The translations under genes were made by a program, and so were the position numbers. From positions 1,065,891 to 1,129,890 of the forward strand of contig NW_019091429.1 in NCBI RefSeq assembly GCF_001949145.1: DNA of 64,000 nt, read 5' to 3'. Below are positions 1-11,575 of the stretch, in pieces. The notes under the pieces were generated by a model. It saw nothing but the letters and a program-made list of their open reading frames with translations, had not been told where the DNA came from and made no database searches. Within the stretch, counting starts at the first letter, position 1; each line of letters begins with the position of its first letter. Source of the DNA: Acanthaster planci (taxonomy: Eukaryota; Echinodermata; Asteroidea; Valvatida; Acanthasteridae).

Positions 1-381
1 TTCAATATTCACAAATAAGAATTTGTAAGATAATGTCACCCTGACAGCACTATTTATTTTTCTTTTTTTTCTTTCTTTAAACTCTATGGAACTTCTTATA
101 CTTACCCAGCAATAAAACTGATCAAATACTACCTCAGATATGTTTAAAAAAATTCACTTTTTAGGATGTCATCATTATTCCAAATAAAATCCAACTGCAC
201 TTCAAATAAGCCTTCTGCAAGTAAAAGTTGAATAAAAGCTGGTATATTGAGTTCTTTAAATTCACGTGAACATGATAATTTGAATTCGCCACATCAAAAT
301 CACTGTTGCTATACCTAATGATTCAGGGCAAGCTTAAATTTGCTTAGTTATATGTAAACAGAAAATCAGCAACACTGGTAC
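1..381 (-). other. DHX9 intron, partial (left edge)
   Basis: AT-rich sequence downstream of the donor site that follows the exon ending at 382. No coding similarity or repeat was recognised. The next DHX9 exon lies outside the window. Confidence 0.6.
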
Positions 382-538
382 CTTGCACAGGATATGATCG
401 CCCATAGACTTCAACAATAGGGCAGTCACCAAAGTACTGACTGAACATGGTAGTATCAATGGTAGCTGACATCAGAATGATGCGCATCTCTGGAAAGGCT
501 CTCTGCATGTCACGTAGGACCACTAGCAGAAAATCAGT
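382..538 (-). CDS. DHX9: DHX9 exon: helicase motif III
   Basis: This exon encodes 52 codons plus one base of the first RecA-like domain of DHX9 (RNA helicase A, maleless in flies). DHX9 is a nuclear DExH-box helicase that unwinds RNA and RNA:DNA hybrids in transcription, splicing and dosage control. Visible in order are TDFLLVVLRD, then LMSATIDTTMF with the SAT motif that couples ATP hydrolysis to unwinding, then VEVYGRSYPVQ. The acceptor TTTCAG precedes 538. The donor GTACCA follows 382 and splits a codon after its first base. It continues directly from the DEIH exon at 1045-1127. It is the most 3' coding exon visible, so RecA2, the HA2/OB region and the C-terminal tail must lie beyond base 1. 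The exon is uninterrupted and well conserved, so the gene looks functional here. Confidence 0.93.
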
Positions 539-1044
539 CTGAAAGGACATGTTCATCAATCTGTCAGAGATCACTTGCAAGAACCTAATGACAAACTGGC
601 ATAAGCCACCAGTTAGGTTGACAATGATTAATGTGCCTGCATATCTGCACAAGCATACACCTGATCATGTCATCAGAGGTTATTAGATACCTTTCAGTGC
701 TACACAAAACAAAACCACAATTTAACTAATACTATTGTTTCTCAAAATTCAGATATGCAATCCAGCAAAATTACTTTTTAAGAGCTGATTGAGAAATGAT
801 GGATTCCAGATTCATGCATAACTAATTCCTAAACAAACACTCACTGATAAAATTCAATCACTGAAAGAGAGAAAAGACAAAAATTACATGTACTTGTTCT
901 GAAGTAGTAGGGACTACATATGTTCAATTGTTGTGGGGATCAAAAATGTTATAGGGGCAATTTCTTCTTCATGGAGCTCGATACCTATGTTCCTAACAAA
1001 ACAGCTTAATCCCTAAACGTGATACTGCCTACCCACATACTTAC
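539..1044 (-). other. DHX9 intron (506 bp)
   Basis: Bounded by donor GTAAGT just below 1045 and acceptor TTTCAG just above 538. AT-rich, with no recognised repeat or RNA gene. Confidence 0.75.
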
Positions 1045-1127
1045 GTTAAGATCTCGTTCATGAATTTCATCCACAATAACATGGGACACACCTCTCAGAC
1101 CAGCCTCCAACTTCCGAAGTAGAGTAC
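1045..1127 (-). CDS. DHX9: DHX9 exon: DEIH box (motif II)
   Basis: An 83-bp exon that supplies the Walker B box of the helicase. It begins with two bases completing a glycine codon split from the preceding exon (FCTVG context). It then reads [20 protein letters not shown], followed by IHERDLN. The DEIH tetrad binds Mg-ATP and is diagnostic of DEAH/RHA helicases, and the LRKLEAG...[10 protein letters not shown] context is typical of DHX9. The acceptor TTTGCAG lies at 1128-1134. The donor GTAAGT begins at 1044 and matches the consensus. No disabling change is seen. Confidence 0.94.
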
Positions 1128-1587
1128 CTGCAAACATGTACATACGTTATCTTGGTCTTCCAGCCCAAAATGCAATACGCTCCTTGGGAGTACCAAGAGC
1201 AATACAAACCCAATGTTCACGTAAAGTATTTCTCAAGTTATTATGCTGATGAGACTTTTTCTGGTCACAAACACACTAACCCACACAGGGAAGGAAAAGG
1301 TGGAATACTATGCCCCTTCACCTTCGCTGTCAGGATATAAAAATGTAAGGCCAAACTAACAGTTTCAATTATTACTTTCACTAGCTTACATGCTTGTCAC
1401 ATTGGCTTGAGGAATTCATTTAAATGTGATGCAAAATGCTCAGGGAAATTTGTATAAAGTTAAAAAGAATGGAAGGAACCTTTGTCAGTGTTTTGACCCA
1501 TTTGGCAAAGAATTTGCACAAATTCAGTCATGCAGTAGCCACAGTGTACCCAAGTGCCATAATTTCTGCCAAATAACATTAACTCAC
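1128..1587 (-). other. DHX9 intron (460 bp)
   Basis: Sits between donor GTGAGT (from 1587) and acceptor TTTGCAG. Short readings on either strand here have no recognisable protein similarity. No repeat was recognised. Confidence 0.75.
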
Positions 1588-1729
1588 CAACAGTACAGAA
1601 GAGCACTGCCCCTTGAGGGCGTGGCCTTACTGTATCAAATCGCACTGAGTAACCAGAGCTAATGCCAAGATCTTCCCCTCTCTCAACAGCAACTCGCTCA
1701 GCAATGGACACAGCACTAATCCTACGAGG
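1588..1729 (-). CDS. DHX9: DHX9 exon: motif Ia/Ib region
   Basis: A 142-bp exon of the RecA1 domain. It starts in phase 0 with PRRIS, which completes the TQPRR motif Ia begun by the exon at 5749-5940. It runs through [28 protein letters not shown] and VLFCTVG, the RNA-contacting strand and helix between motifs Ia and II. The acceptor TGACAG lies just above 1729. The donor GTGAGT follows 1588 after the first base of a glycine codon, and the phase matches the next exon. Conservation with vertebrate DHX9 is high (recalled, not computed). Confidence 0.94.
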
Positions 1730-2104
1730 CTGTCAGAAAGAAAAGTTTTATGGTTTACACCTCCACAGTTATTTGTACTTTTAAGCAAGGTAAGCAAGCA
1801 CACCAGAGTTAATTTATTAACGATCATTGCATCACCTGAGGCAAAAGCAGGAAAGAATTATGAATCAAAATCCATATGATCATAAAGTGATTTGCCGGAA
1901 GTATTCTGGATGTCGAGGAAGTTATGCATACAGTTAGATGTACAGTCCAACTTCTCACAAAGCTTGGTTGATCAAACAGGTCACATTCATAATAGTTTTA
2001 GACAGAGAACATTCTGCCTAGACATTTTAACATTTGTAATGATTTTTGAGTTTTCATCTTCAAGTTGTAGCACCTCTGTACTTGAATGAGCTGAACATCT
2101 GCAG

Positions 2105-2640
2105 TGTCTCAAATACTATTTTGGACCAGGGGTCAGCTTAAGGGGACTTCACTTTTTGTAAACTCACATACTAGCAGCCAGGTGCCTGGTACTGGAGACA
2201 AAGTGTGGCGTTTCATGGCCAGGGTGCCCAAAATCGGAACTTTCTTTAACAAAACACAGAGCTGCTGGGACTTGCCAATCATGGCATTAATCCATCAATG
2301 AACCAGTACCATTTGATTGCCACTGCCAGCCCAAGCAGATTATCAGCAATGACAAAAGCGCTCCAGAGATGAGCTATACAATACAGTTGCACGCTCGTGG
2401 AATCTGGCCGCATTAGTAAAGACAATACCGCTGCGCAGAATTCATTATCCTCGTGTGCCTAGTGAATGGCTGGTTCAGCCACATGGCCCATGCACAGCTA
2501 GACTGTCAATTCCTCTGAATAGAAACACTGCTGTCCAGCAAAGAAGAGGAAATTACACCACACCACACAATGGGGGCATTTAATTGGGCGGCAGGCATGA
2601 TTGCAATTCATCGCTTCTCAATGGAACTTGCAAAGAGCAC
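2105..2640 (+). repeat. Divergent relic of the TTAA MITE family (tentative)
   Basis: Shares scattered phrases, in the same order, with better copies of the MITE family (for example 13926-14454). These include AACTTTCTTTAACAAAA followed by gagctgctggg, gacaaaagcgctcca followed by gatgagc, and aatctggcc. The terminal CCACTT repeats and TTAA targets are not recognisable. It is either an old copy or a related family. Confidence 0.4.
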
Positions 2641-3372
2641 ATCAATCGATATGCATGTTATTTATCCTAACCAAATTCAAGGTCAGTGTGGTGCATACTT
2701 GATCGATTGGTGTGTGGGGAGCTGCATCCTGTGGTGACTGGCAACAAGTTTATGTTTGGTAGATGTAGGCATGTACTTTTGAGAGGAAGTTTCGGCTATG
2801 CCATTCCAATCTCAGAGCCCTGGGTGACTCACTTCTGGTCATTTCACCCTACTTATTGTACTGGGGACCCGTTTAGGAAATTATTTCATTCTTTTTATTT
2901 GTTTACTGACTGGTAATACTGGGATTACTATGAGCAAAGCCTGACCTAAAAGTTATACAAAGGGAGTATGACCATAATGAGGGACAGCCTATGTGAGTGG
3001 ACGGACGCGCTGGCCCAGTGACATTGGAACAGGAGGCCTTTTTTGCCATTGGCACCCGAATTATAGCAGAGCTTGTGCTACTTGCTGTCTTGAAAAGTTG
3101 TAATTTGGGGCATTTGCTTTACTTTTTTTATTGTCTGAGGGTTGCAAAGGGCTCTTGTGATATTCCTGATGTTGCTAGTCTAGCTTGGTGACTTTATGCA
3201 CTATCTTTGCATCATACTTCGTGATACAAATCCTGTCAGGGAGTTTTGTCAGGTTTACAGCAACCACTGTGCCCAGGTATGGCATACATAGTGTGGACCT
3301 CTGAACAAAAGAAGACCACATAATGTAGGGTGCAATGGCGTTGTGTGTACTCCATCTTGTGTGTACTACCTC

Positions 3373-3649
3373 ACATACCTAGTGTGGACATTCCTTCCTT
3401 TTTGTGCAGTTAAGAAAACTAAGTGGGAATACTCATTTTTCTGGAACTGGGAACACAATTTTCAGCTGGCTTTTTGTCCAAGGTTTCCTTGACTATTCCT
3501 GTTTCATTTATGACCCCTACCCCAGAATGCCTCTAAACTTCATTTTCAGAGAAGGGGAAATGTTCTGTGGACATGTGTAAGTCCACAGAACGTCTTCCTT
3601 TCCTGCATTGTGTGGACATGTTTTGTTCACAAGTCCACACTAGGTATGT
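3373..3649. mobile_element. Small TIR element with internal hairpin
   Basis: A 277-bp unit bounded by a perfect 17-bp inverted repeat: ACATACCTAGTGTGGAC at 3373-3389 and its reverse complement at 3633-3649. Inside it, around 3559-3590, GTTCTGTGGAC and GTCCACAGAAC form an 11-bp perfect hairpin with an 8-base loop. The architecture is that of a foldback element or MITE. No coding capacity is present, and no target duplication is clear at the ends. Confidence 0.65.
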
Positions 3650-5748
3650 AAGGTTAGCGCACATGTGTATGTGTGTAACCAGGTCGAGTTTTCACCCTAC
3701 TCTAACCTGACGCTGGTTCCTTTTCTTTGAGTCACGTTGATTCCATTCCTTTCATTTGTTTCAACTGCATCATGCATTGTTCCGCCGAACATGTGCGCTG
3801 TACGCAGTCATGCATAGATAATTTTGACTAGCGCCCTCTTGTGACCAAACACTGTCAGTCTCACCCCGCGTTTTACGGTCTGAATTCGAATACGGTAGCA
3901 TACTTGTTTTTGTTCTCATTGAATACTAGACATTTTAGAGCATTTTCTGAGTTTTCTTGTTAAGTAAAAACGTGCAGGTTACTGATTCCTATCCAACTTC
4001 CGCCAGAGAGAACGTCTCTCTTTTTGCCTCTGCAATAATAATTACATTCCCAGTACACAAAGGGCTGTAGGCCTAAATTGCTTTCTTTCAAAATGTGTTT
4101 TAAAATTTAAAAGCCGTCACACTCAATGGCCTTCTACTGTTATATCCGTGTACATCCTGGCCACACCAGTGGACTAGAATGAAAATAGGCATTGCCTTAC
4201 CAGCAGTGTCAGGTAGTGGTGTGCTAACATCAGCCTGGGCTGCAGCTGCCCAACCGGTAGGCTACTTATTTTATGTCTTACCAGAAAGATAATGTTCACT
4301 ACACAGCCACAGGCAGGAAAACGCGAGAGAGACATGCCTGTCTTCCCTACCCTGTTTGAGCATCCAACAGCTACACAACAAGCCTTTTTATTTTAATTCA
4401 CTTCGTAAACAAGTGAGGACCGAATTGTTGATTGCAGTGTCTTTGGCAACATTAATGGACAGCAACAAATGAAGGGGTGGTCACCAAAATGGTGGAATCA
4501 AAATCACCCTGGTGATCAGTTATGTATGCGCACTAGGTCTACAGTAGGTTAAGCCAGAAACTGGAGACAATCATATTGTCTTTAGATAGCCTTGGCTACA
4601 AATTCCATGCTCTTGGCGAAGGTTTCCCCAAGTCGGAGTTATGGCAAGACTGAAGACTCAACCAGCCTCTAAATAGATTATGTCTAGTATGAACGTCAAC
4701 AAGAGTCGCGGAAGTTAAGTTGGGGTGAAAGGACCATCTTGGATGACAAATCGTCGTTGACATCTAATGAAAACTGTGGGGGAGTAGAAACTGCTTACTC
4801 AGTTCAATGAACCCAAGAATTTTCCTGTGAACATCCAAATATGGTATGGGCCCCGATACAGAATTTCATTATTATCAGGCATGTCAGGAGGCAGGGCAAC
4901 TTCAGTCAAAATTGACTATCTCAAGCCCGTCAGACTATTCAACTTTGCCACAGCAGCCAGGCCAAAGCCGCCAGACTGCAGCTGCATACACATACAATAT
5001 AATCCATTTTGTGTTTAACTTGTATTTTCCATTAATATTTCTAAGAGGATTTTTGATTTCTGTAAATATTATCCTTTTTCTCTACACTTAAATTAATTTT
5101 TTTAATACAGAATTTCTTTGTATTTCAACACAATTCAGCTCCAGGGCTATGAGGTATGAATTTTAAATAACCCAAAAATATTTCTGATAAAGTAAAGAAC
5201 TGGGCATCCTATCATGTATATACAGACCCAAATAAAGTTCCAGCATTTTGACTTCATGAAAATATCCATCAGATTTCAAGCAACAAAGGGCTAATGTCAT
5301 AGATGGATACATGCATACTGCAGTCGGGAATTTTCTAAAACACTAAAGTTTAAGTGTAGAAGAAGTGTACTGTCTGGTAATTTTGCACCAGCAGAAAATG
5401 GCACATTTTTAAAAGCAGCCCAATAAGTCGTTTCAAAACCTGATGTTGGTTCAATACTTGTATAGAAAATGATTTCTTATTCCACTGAAACAAACACACA
5501 AAGGAACTCACTACAAGGAACTACTGGAGTCCAAATTACTAGAAGAGAAACTCTTTGGTGCAGGTGTATCTACCTTTTCATTTCAACTGTACAAATAAAA
5601 GGTGGTAAGATCTTTACAATTCAATTTACATGTACTTATTTGAATGTTAAATACACTTCGCAGAAGGCTGTCAAATATTACTATCTACCTGACAAGGGAC
5701 TGTTATTTCATATTTCCGTCTTTACAAGTCTGCCCTCCATACATGTAC

Positions 5749-5940
5749 CTGGGTGACAATGATGTTGCAGAAAGCTCCCCTCATTCTCTCAATAAAGCTG
5801 TCCAGGATGAACTGGGGGACCTGTGTAGTTTTGCCACAGCCAGTGGCTCCACGGATGATAACCACAGGGTTGCAAGCAATGGTGTCCACAATAATCTGCT
5901 GGGTCTCAAAGATGGGTAGGGAATGTCGTTCTTCCAACAT
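5749..5940 (-). CDS. DHX9: DHX9 exon: Walker A (motif I)
   Basis: A 192-bp, phase 0-0 exon. It opens with MLEERHSLPIFETQQIIVD, the helix leading into RecA1. It continues with VVIIRGATGCGKTTQVPQF, whose GATGCGKT is the ATP-binding P-loop, and ends with IVTQ, the start of motif Ia that finishes on the exon at 1588-1729. Acceptor TTTCAG abuts 5940 and donor GTACAT follows 5749. The P-loop is intact, including the catalytic Lys and Thr. The run is too well kept to be a retrocopy, because it is bounded by consensus splice sites. Confidence 0.95.
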
Positions 5941-6154
5941 CTGAAATGAGTATGGGAAATATGAAATACATAAACACACAAATACAGACATGCAGAATTA
6001 TAACAAGCAATCAAATTTAGATACACATTTTTTTCCTTTTCTGATTCACTGTCCATTCAAATCTTCATTCAATTTAATCATTTCAATTTGTATGCATTTT
6101 CATAACACTTTTTTGATAGCTGATGGTAAAAAATGCCTTATCATAATTTTCATA

Positions 6155-7966
6155 ATATAAGCCACGTGGTGTATAAGCCACAGCACACAAAAATCGGCAA
6201 ATTAAGATTTAAAGCCAGCATGTGAGCATCAACAGTGTATGAGCTGTACTGCAGCACTGACAATCCAAGCAAGAAGATCATAGTGTGTGCTGAAGTGGCA
6301 GTACGGTGCATCAATGGTTCCATTAACCACTTCCTTCCGCCAACTCCGGAATTAGAGATGTATGCTTTATACGCATGGCCCGGGTCTCTGAACTCGGACA
6401 AAGGAAACAGGGCCCTGTAACAAAAGACCGTACTCCGAACAAAAGACCAAGCTGCTGGGCATTATCAACATTTTTCACTCTCAAAAGTGGTGATAATCCA
6501 GCCTTGTTTTGAAACAGTATACCAGGGTTTGGGGCATTGAGAGCGAGTGGATTACCACCGTGGACAAAAGCGCTCCACCACTGCAGCGATGAGCCACAGA
6601 GCACCACTACAAGCTAATCTGTCCTCTATTGAAAAGAGGTCAGCAGTTCACTGAGCCAGATTCGTGAACAAAAGAAAGTTACATAACACCGACAAATCTG
6701 GGCTCTTTTTACAAGGCTGCAGGCCTGGCTGAAATACTCGGGCATCAACGAAGGTCACCTGTCAACTTAGAGTAGTGCCTAAAGATTACTTCGTGCGGCT
6801 ATAAACGTCCATTAAATGAAATGACGAATTTTTGAAGAATTTTGGAAACGGAAAAATTGATAATTATGCCGGCCCAGCATCATCAACATTGAAAAGTGCC
6901 CCGGTATGAAGTGGTTAATAATAAATGTAAGAAAAGTGGGCATGTGTGCCACCACTCAAAACAAAGTTTAAGTCCTCAAAATTTCACAATTTTTGCTGGC
7001 TGGATGATTGCCCTGTGCAGGCCGTGCTGCAGTTGTTGACTTTTTTACAAGCGGCCAGCAAAAGTTATGCAGACGAGGATGTACAAATACAATAAACTCT
7101 TGATAGCTCGAAGTTGGAAGACCATTTTATCTCATAGGCCGACTATTTCTAAAAATACCTCTGTAACTTGAAAAGTCCACAACACTACATCCGGAGCAAA
7201 ATCAATTCAAAAATTTCAAAAACTGCCATGAGACCTCGCATTAGAACCACTTGTGTTGCGTGCATGCTGCACACGGCACACACACTGCATACAACACCCG
7301 TACCGCAACCGTGACAAATCCTGCTTTCAGGCTAGCCTGACTGCTACCGCAGACCCATTCATGAACAGTCCAATCGCTGACTCTTTCCAATAACCATGTG
7401 ACCACAGAAAGTGTTGTCATCAGAAAACTCAAATGAAAGCAAACCCAAATTCTGGGGCAAGTCACACTGAACACTATTGGCAAAAAGGCGAAAGATTTAC
7501 CACATGAAGATTAACCATTTAAGTGGTTGCTTTTATTTAATGGTAGAAATAAATCTTCAGATAACAACAATAAAAAATCTCAGTAAAATGATTATTTGTT
7601 TGCAAAAAAACACACCATAAACATGAATAAAAAGCGGGAAGATAATCACTAAAAAATGTTGCCACAGCAGAGCAAGTAAAGTTTAGACACATTTCATGTG
7701 TGTATCGTGACTCCATCACTCATGGACTTCTGTTAACTTAAAATCTGGGCAACTTAAGTCTTTATTTATTCTTCAAGGCTTGAGTTACAAGATGTAAATG
7801 TAAACCAACAAAAAATGACTGTGCCACCAGCAAGTGGTATGCGTGGTCCAGGCGGCGCTTTTGTGATTGATTTTGTCCATCAAAAGTCGCCGTATAAGAC
7901 GCCCAGACATTTTTCAGCATGAGAATCAACGTATAAGCCACGGCTTATACTCCTAAAATTACAGTA
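6155..7966. mobile_element. Possible pogo/Tc1-type nonautonomous element
   Basis: The left end contains TATAAGCCACGTGGTGTATAA and the right end, read inward on the minus strand, contains TATAAGCCGTGGCTTATAC. Repeated TATAAGCC motifs at both ends resemble Tigger/pogo-type termini (from memory). No transposase was recognised. A TTAA MITE (6327-6914) lies inside, so this element would be the older of the two. The exact ends are uncertain. Confidence 0.4.
6327..6914 (+). mobile_element. TTAA-target MITE, family M1 copy 1
   Basis: A 588-bp noncoding element. The ends are CCACTTCCTTCCGCC on the left and ATGAAGTGG on the right, giving short imperfect TIRs. Both ends are flanked by TTAA (6323-6326 and 6915-6918), the target duplication of piggyBac and Kolobok superfamilies. 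The internal order (ggacaaagg, aacaaaagac, gctgctgggc, ctctcaaaagtgg, gacaaaagcgctcc, gaaaagaggtcagcag) is shared with copies at 13926, 36712 and 50407. It is the best-preserved copy in the window. Confidence 0.85.
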
Positions 7967-8041
7967 ATTAGGAGTCACATCTTTGATGAAAAACAATAAA
8001 TCTGTCAACACTTGAAGACAAGAACACAGCACTGCTTTTAC

Positions 8042-8116
8042 CTTTTGAAACCTGAGATCCTGCCTTTTATGCTGCGAGTCCTGATAGAGTTCTTTGCTGA
8101 CATCTTCCAATGTCAT
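8042..8116 (-). CDS. DHX9: DHX9 exon: pre-helicase linker
   Basis: A 75-bp, phase 0-0 exon of exactly 25 codons, reading MTLEDVSKELYQD, then SQHKRQDLRFQK. In vertebrate DHX9 the corresponding stretch follows the conserved IDEGPLA motif and precedes the helicase core, and this exon sits in the same order here. Acceptor TTTTAG precedes 8116 and donor GTAAAA follows 8042. The initial Met is not a start codon, because the exon continues in phase from the exon at 8874-9026. Identification rests on position, phase and modest similarity. Confidence 0.85.
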
Positions 8117-8873
8117 CTAAAAACAATACAACACAAACTCAGATCATCTGAATAAAATGAATTAATCCAACATGTTACATAAAGAAGTTTCTACTCAACA
8201 GAAAAATGATTTTAGAGAAGGGATGAAATGAAATAGCAAAAGGATTAGATGAAAAATTTCTTAATATGAAGTGGACTTTGAAATCTGGAAGAATTGAACT
8301 ACTTTGTGCAACGAAATATGCAGATCTGCAACTTGCTGATCTCCATATACACGTTTAGAAGTAGGTGATATGCACATGTACATGAACTCATGCTTGAGTA
8401 ATCCTCTCGGTACTGTACATGTATACGTTAAGCAAAGGTCTAACTAGTCCATAGATGTGAGGCCGGGCCACCATGTGACGTACCTTAAGATGGTCATGTA
8501 CTTACCAGGTATCGCTCTTCAGTCCTGCCTCAGAGTGTACAAAAAACAATGTTATATTGAGAATTTTCTACACATCTTGTCCAAATGATTCTCAAGAAAC
8601 AGCATTTGTAGGATCCCACTTACAGGTGTAGTTGAGAATAATGGCTGAAGTATCTTGACATTTTAAAAAGTTCAGATTTTTTCAACATATCATACTGCAC
8701 CTCAGACTGGTTTGTTGTGAAAAAATCCTCAAGTATTGACGAGATACAGAAGTAATTTTAGAGTTTTCTCTTTCTGTATCCTTCTCTCTACAATCTTCTA
8801 AAAATGTTTATACTGCAAACATTCTAAAAATGAGGTGGACTGTTTTATCCATTTTTATTTTTTAAAGACTCAC
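8117..8873 (-). other. DHX9 intron (757 bp)
   Basis: Donor GTGAGT starts at 8873 and acceptor TTTTAG ends at 8117. AT-rich, with no recognised repeat or RNA gene. Confidence 0.7.
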
Positions 8874-9026
8874 TTGTGCTAATGGCCCCTCATCAATGTT
8901 ACAGTTGAGCCATGGATTCCAGTTGGGTTGAGGGGGTGACCAGGAGACTCCATAAGCACCCCTGGGGCCCTCTGGGTTCTCAAAAGTCTGTTCATTCTTC
9001 TCCACAGTAAGCAGGACAGGTTCAAT
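8874..9026 (-). CDS. DHX9: DHX9 exon: NWNPW linker
   Basis: A 153-bp, phase 0-0 exon (51 codons). It reads [13 protein letters not shown], then [14 protein letters not shown], then [18 protein letters not shown]. The WSPPQ..NWNPW..xNIDEGPLA signature is specific to DHX9 orthologues and lies between dsRBD2 and the helicase core. Acceptor TTAACAG precedes 9026 and donor GTGAGT follows 8874. The reading frame is intact. Confidence 0.93.
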
Positions 9027-10770
9027 CTGTTAAGTTATACAGCAAAACATGCATCATTATGAAACTTTCTTTTATAATTAACGTCCTGTTGTGTGAGATG
9101 ATGCTTGGAATAATGAAAACATACATCTATGTCAAAGGCTGAATTTTACTTCCCCCCCCCCACATTTGTCTGATATCAACTTAAAGTATTTTCTTTTCAA
9201 GCAGTTCTTTAGTAGTTTTCAAGTGATGCCTTCCAATAGATTTCAACCAATTTTATGCATTTTCTTTTATTGCTTATTTTTCCAAGAGAAGTCAGCCCAA
9301 ATGTTAACTTTCCCATTGATGTAGTCAATGTACATGTCAAAGGACTGACAAGAGTGAGGCTGTAATGGATATAAAAACAAACGCCCACATTGGATTGAAT
9401 TGAAACTCCATGGGTGTATATGTACTCTCTGTCATAATGAATGTCTTTGCAAGTATGTCATGAATCAAAATGATCAGGAAGGGACAGGAATGACCTTTGA
9501 GGAGAAGAGGCAATGAGTAAACTTACAACTTCACGCACAAATCTAGAAGTTTCACTGTTCAAACTTGAATAATCACTTTGCATTCATAAAAGTGGAAAAA
9601 ATAACAACCACCGTCTGCATAGCTGTATAACACAAAGCATCCAACGAATTCTGGCTGTGGCACATAATGAACAATTAATGCAATATCACCTGATAAAAAC
9701 ACTTCCAATCCAATAAGTAACCCAAAAATATAGATACACTACAATGCAATTGAAAGTTGATCCCTGGGAAAACACCTGGGAAAAAATTCGCATTCGCCGG
9801 TGAATTTCGCATTTTGACCGTCACTTTTCCCCTCTGTGAATTCGCAGTGAATCTGGTGCAAAAATGAGCAAATGGTGGGAAGAGTGTGTGAAAACAGTGC
9901 AATAAAATTGCAAAAATATAGCGAAAAATGTGCAAACAGCACAGAGTGAACAATTTGCGAACGTTGTGCAAAAAAATTGTGAGCAAAAATAAAGTGACAA
10001 TAAAGCAAAAACTGTGCAAAAATAATGTAAAAGTGATTTGAAAAAGGTGTGAAAATGTTGGTGCGCAAACCTGCCTGTCTAGGCCGGATAGATTCTGAAC
10101 AACGCCAATGTCAGAGACACGGAACAAACACACTCTCAACAGATGTGAGTTATGGTTGTGTACTGGGCCTATGTGTAGGGGCCACTGCACATGCATTGTG
10201 TACAAACACGTGGTCGCCCGACTCCCCGTAGACATGGTGCAATAAATTGATTTCTAACCCAAGGGACCACACTATTTTTAATCGAATTTTGCAAAAATGG
10301 ATAGGGTTTGAGTTGCCCAAACTCCGCATCGAAAATTCTACGAAAAAAGGTGAGGTTTTCTGGAACTTGATCAACTAAATACAGGCTTTTTTTTCAAGTA
10401 GAATTTTAGAGGCTGTCTGGTACATCTACAAGAAACTACCTATTATTTTTTAAAAGAATGGGTGGAAACACCTTATAGAGACTGAGGTTTAGATCGTGAA
10501 TGTGGGCACATTTGACCAACGAGTGATGAAGTGCACCGTGATTTTCCAAATGGCGATGGACATGTATGCATGCAAGGCGACCAGTCAACATGGTGTCCTC
10601 AATTTGAATATTTGACAGACTTACATACAAGAATAAACACAACTTGTTTCAAATGGAGACTTTCTAAATCCCTTCTTCTTACCAGATATGCCTGACCTTT
10701 TGAACTGCACATTCTATAAGAGAACAGAACATTTAAAGTTTTGGGATTTTCCTTAGAAATGACTACTTAC
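9027..10770 (-). other. DHX9 intron (1.7 kb)
   Basis: Contains a low-complexity block at about 9835-10060 (separate entry). No gene or classified transposon was recognised in the remainder. Confidence 0.65.
9835..10060 (+). repeat. Cryptic simple repeat (GTGCAAAAA/GTGAAAA-type)
   Basis: On the plus strand the phrase GTGCAAAAA/GTGTGAAAA recurs about a dozen times with irregular spacing (for example gtgcaaacagc, gtgcaaaaaaattgtgagc, gtgcaaaaataatg). This is degenerate simple repetition, not a gene. A 186-codon open frame on the minus strand across it is a by-product of the phrase lacking stops in that frame. Confidence 0.6.
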
Positions 10771-10872
10771 CATACCAACAGGCTCTGGAGCAAAATGTAG
10801 TTTCAGCTGATCAAGTACATCTGTTAGTTTGGCCTCCACTTCTCCAACTAAGGCCACATTATAAGGCTCAAG
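10771..10872 (-). CDS. DHX9: DHX9 exon: after dsRBD2
   Basis: A 102-bp, phase 0-0 exon of 34 codons. It reads LEPYNVALVGEVEAKLTDVL, then DQLKLHFAPEPVGM. The EPY start and the amphipathic helix ending in an acidic/proline stretch correspond to the DHX9 segment directly after dsRBD2. Acceptor TTTTTAG precedes 10872 and donor GTAAGT follows 10771. The upstream exon (26926-27062) is 16 kb away and ends in phase 0, consistent with this start. Confidence 0.88.
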
Positions 10873-11575
10873 CTAAAAAGGGCAAATGAAAAAGTAATAA
10901 TTCTTAATGCTGTAATTCTTGCTGTAATTATATGCAGTTAAAGCCTACACGTATCTCATAAAATCATACTGATCACAGACATCAGTGAAAAAGCCTGAAT
11001 AGTATACAAACACGTGATAAGAAATAAACACAAACAGCAACTCAGACACTTGGCAAGGGTGGACCATGATAACCTTTCCTGACAGCTGAATCACTTAATG
11101 AAAAAAAATGCAACTTTGCACTGTGGCACAATAGCGATTCAAATACGTCTTGCTCTCGTTAATACCAAACGTGTGGTCATTTTTCTCTTAACAAGCCCTC
11201 GAATCCATATCAATGAAACAGATGACCATGACTTAAATCCCTGACAGAGCATTCTGCTCTGAATTCAAAGCCAAATTTAGAACTATACATGAATGTATAA
11301 ATTCTTTGAGATTTTAAAGGGAAGAAAAGAAAACAAAGACTAGACCTGCTGCTTGTTAAGGACAATGCAACGGCTTTTTCACGTATATATTTTAAAAGAT
11401 TATACTTTTACTTGTTTATGAGTACAATTGGAATTTGATTTGAATGATACTTCTCTGTTAGTTGTTACTAATTGGCAACAACATGTAACTATTCTCTTTT
11501 GTATATCATAAGTTCTAATTGTTACTGAGTTTTTTGTTTTAAGATGTATTATTGATTATCATAGTCATATGCAAA

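Larger units (their letters stand above)
1730..5748 (-). other. DHX9 intron (4.0 kb)
   Basis: Carries a divergent MITE-like stretch (about 2105-2640) and a 277-bp inverted-repeat element (3373-3649), annotated separately. The rest (1730-2104, 2640-3372, 3650-5748) is AT-rich with short meaningless reading frames. Nothing further was recognised. Confidence 0.7.
5941..8041 (-). other. DHX9 intron (2.1 kb)
   Basis: Most of the intron is occupied by a possible pogo/Tc1-like element (about 6155-7966) with a TTAA MITE (6327-6914) nested inside it; both are listed separately. No coding similarity was recognised elsewhere. Confidence 0.7.

Noticed and set aside
9675-10235. 186-codon minus-strand ORF
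   Set aside because: It lies across a GTGCAAAAA-type simple repeat, has Phe/His/Leu-biased composition and no recognisable domain.
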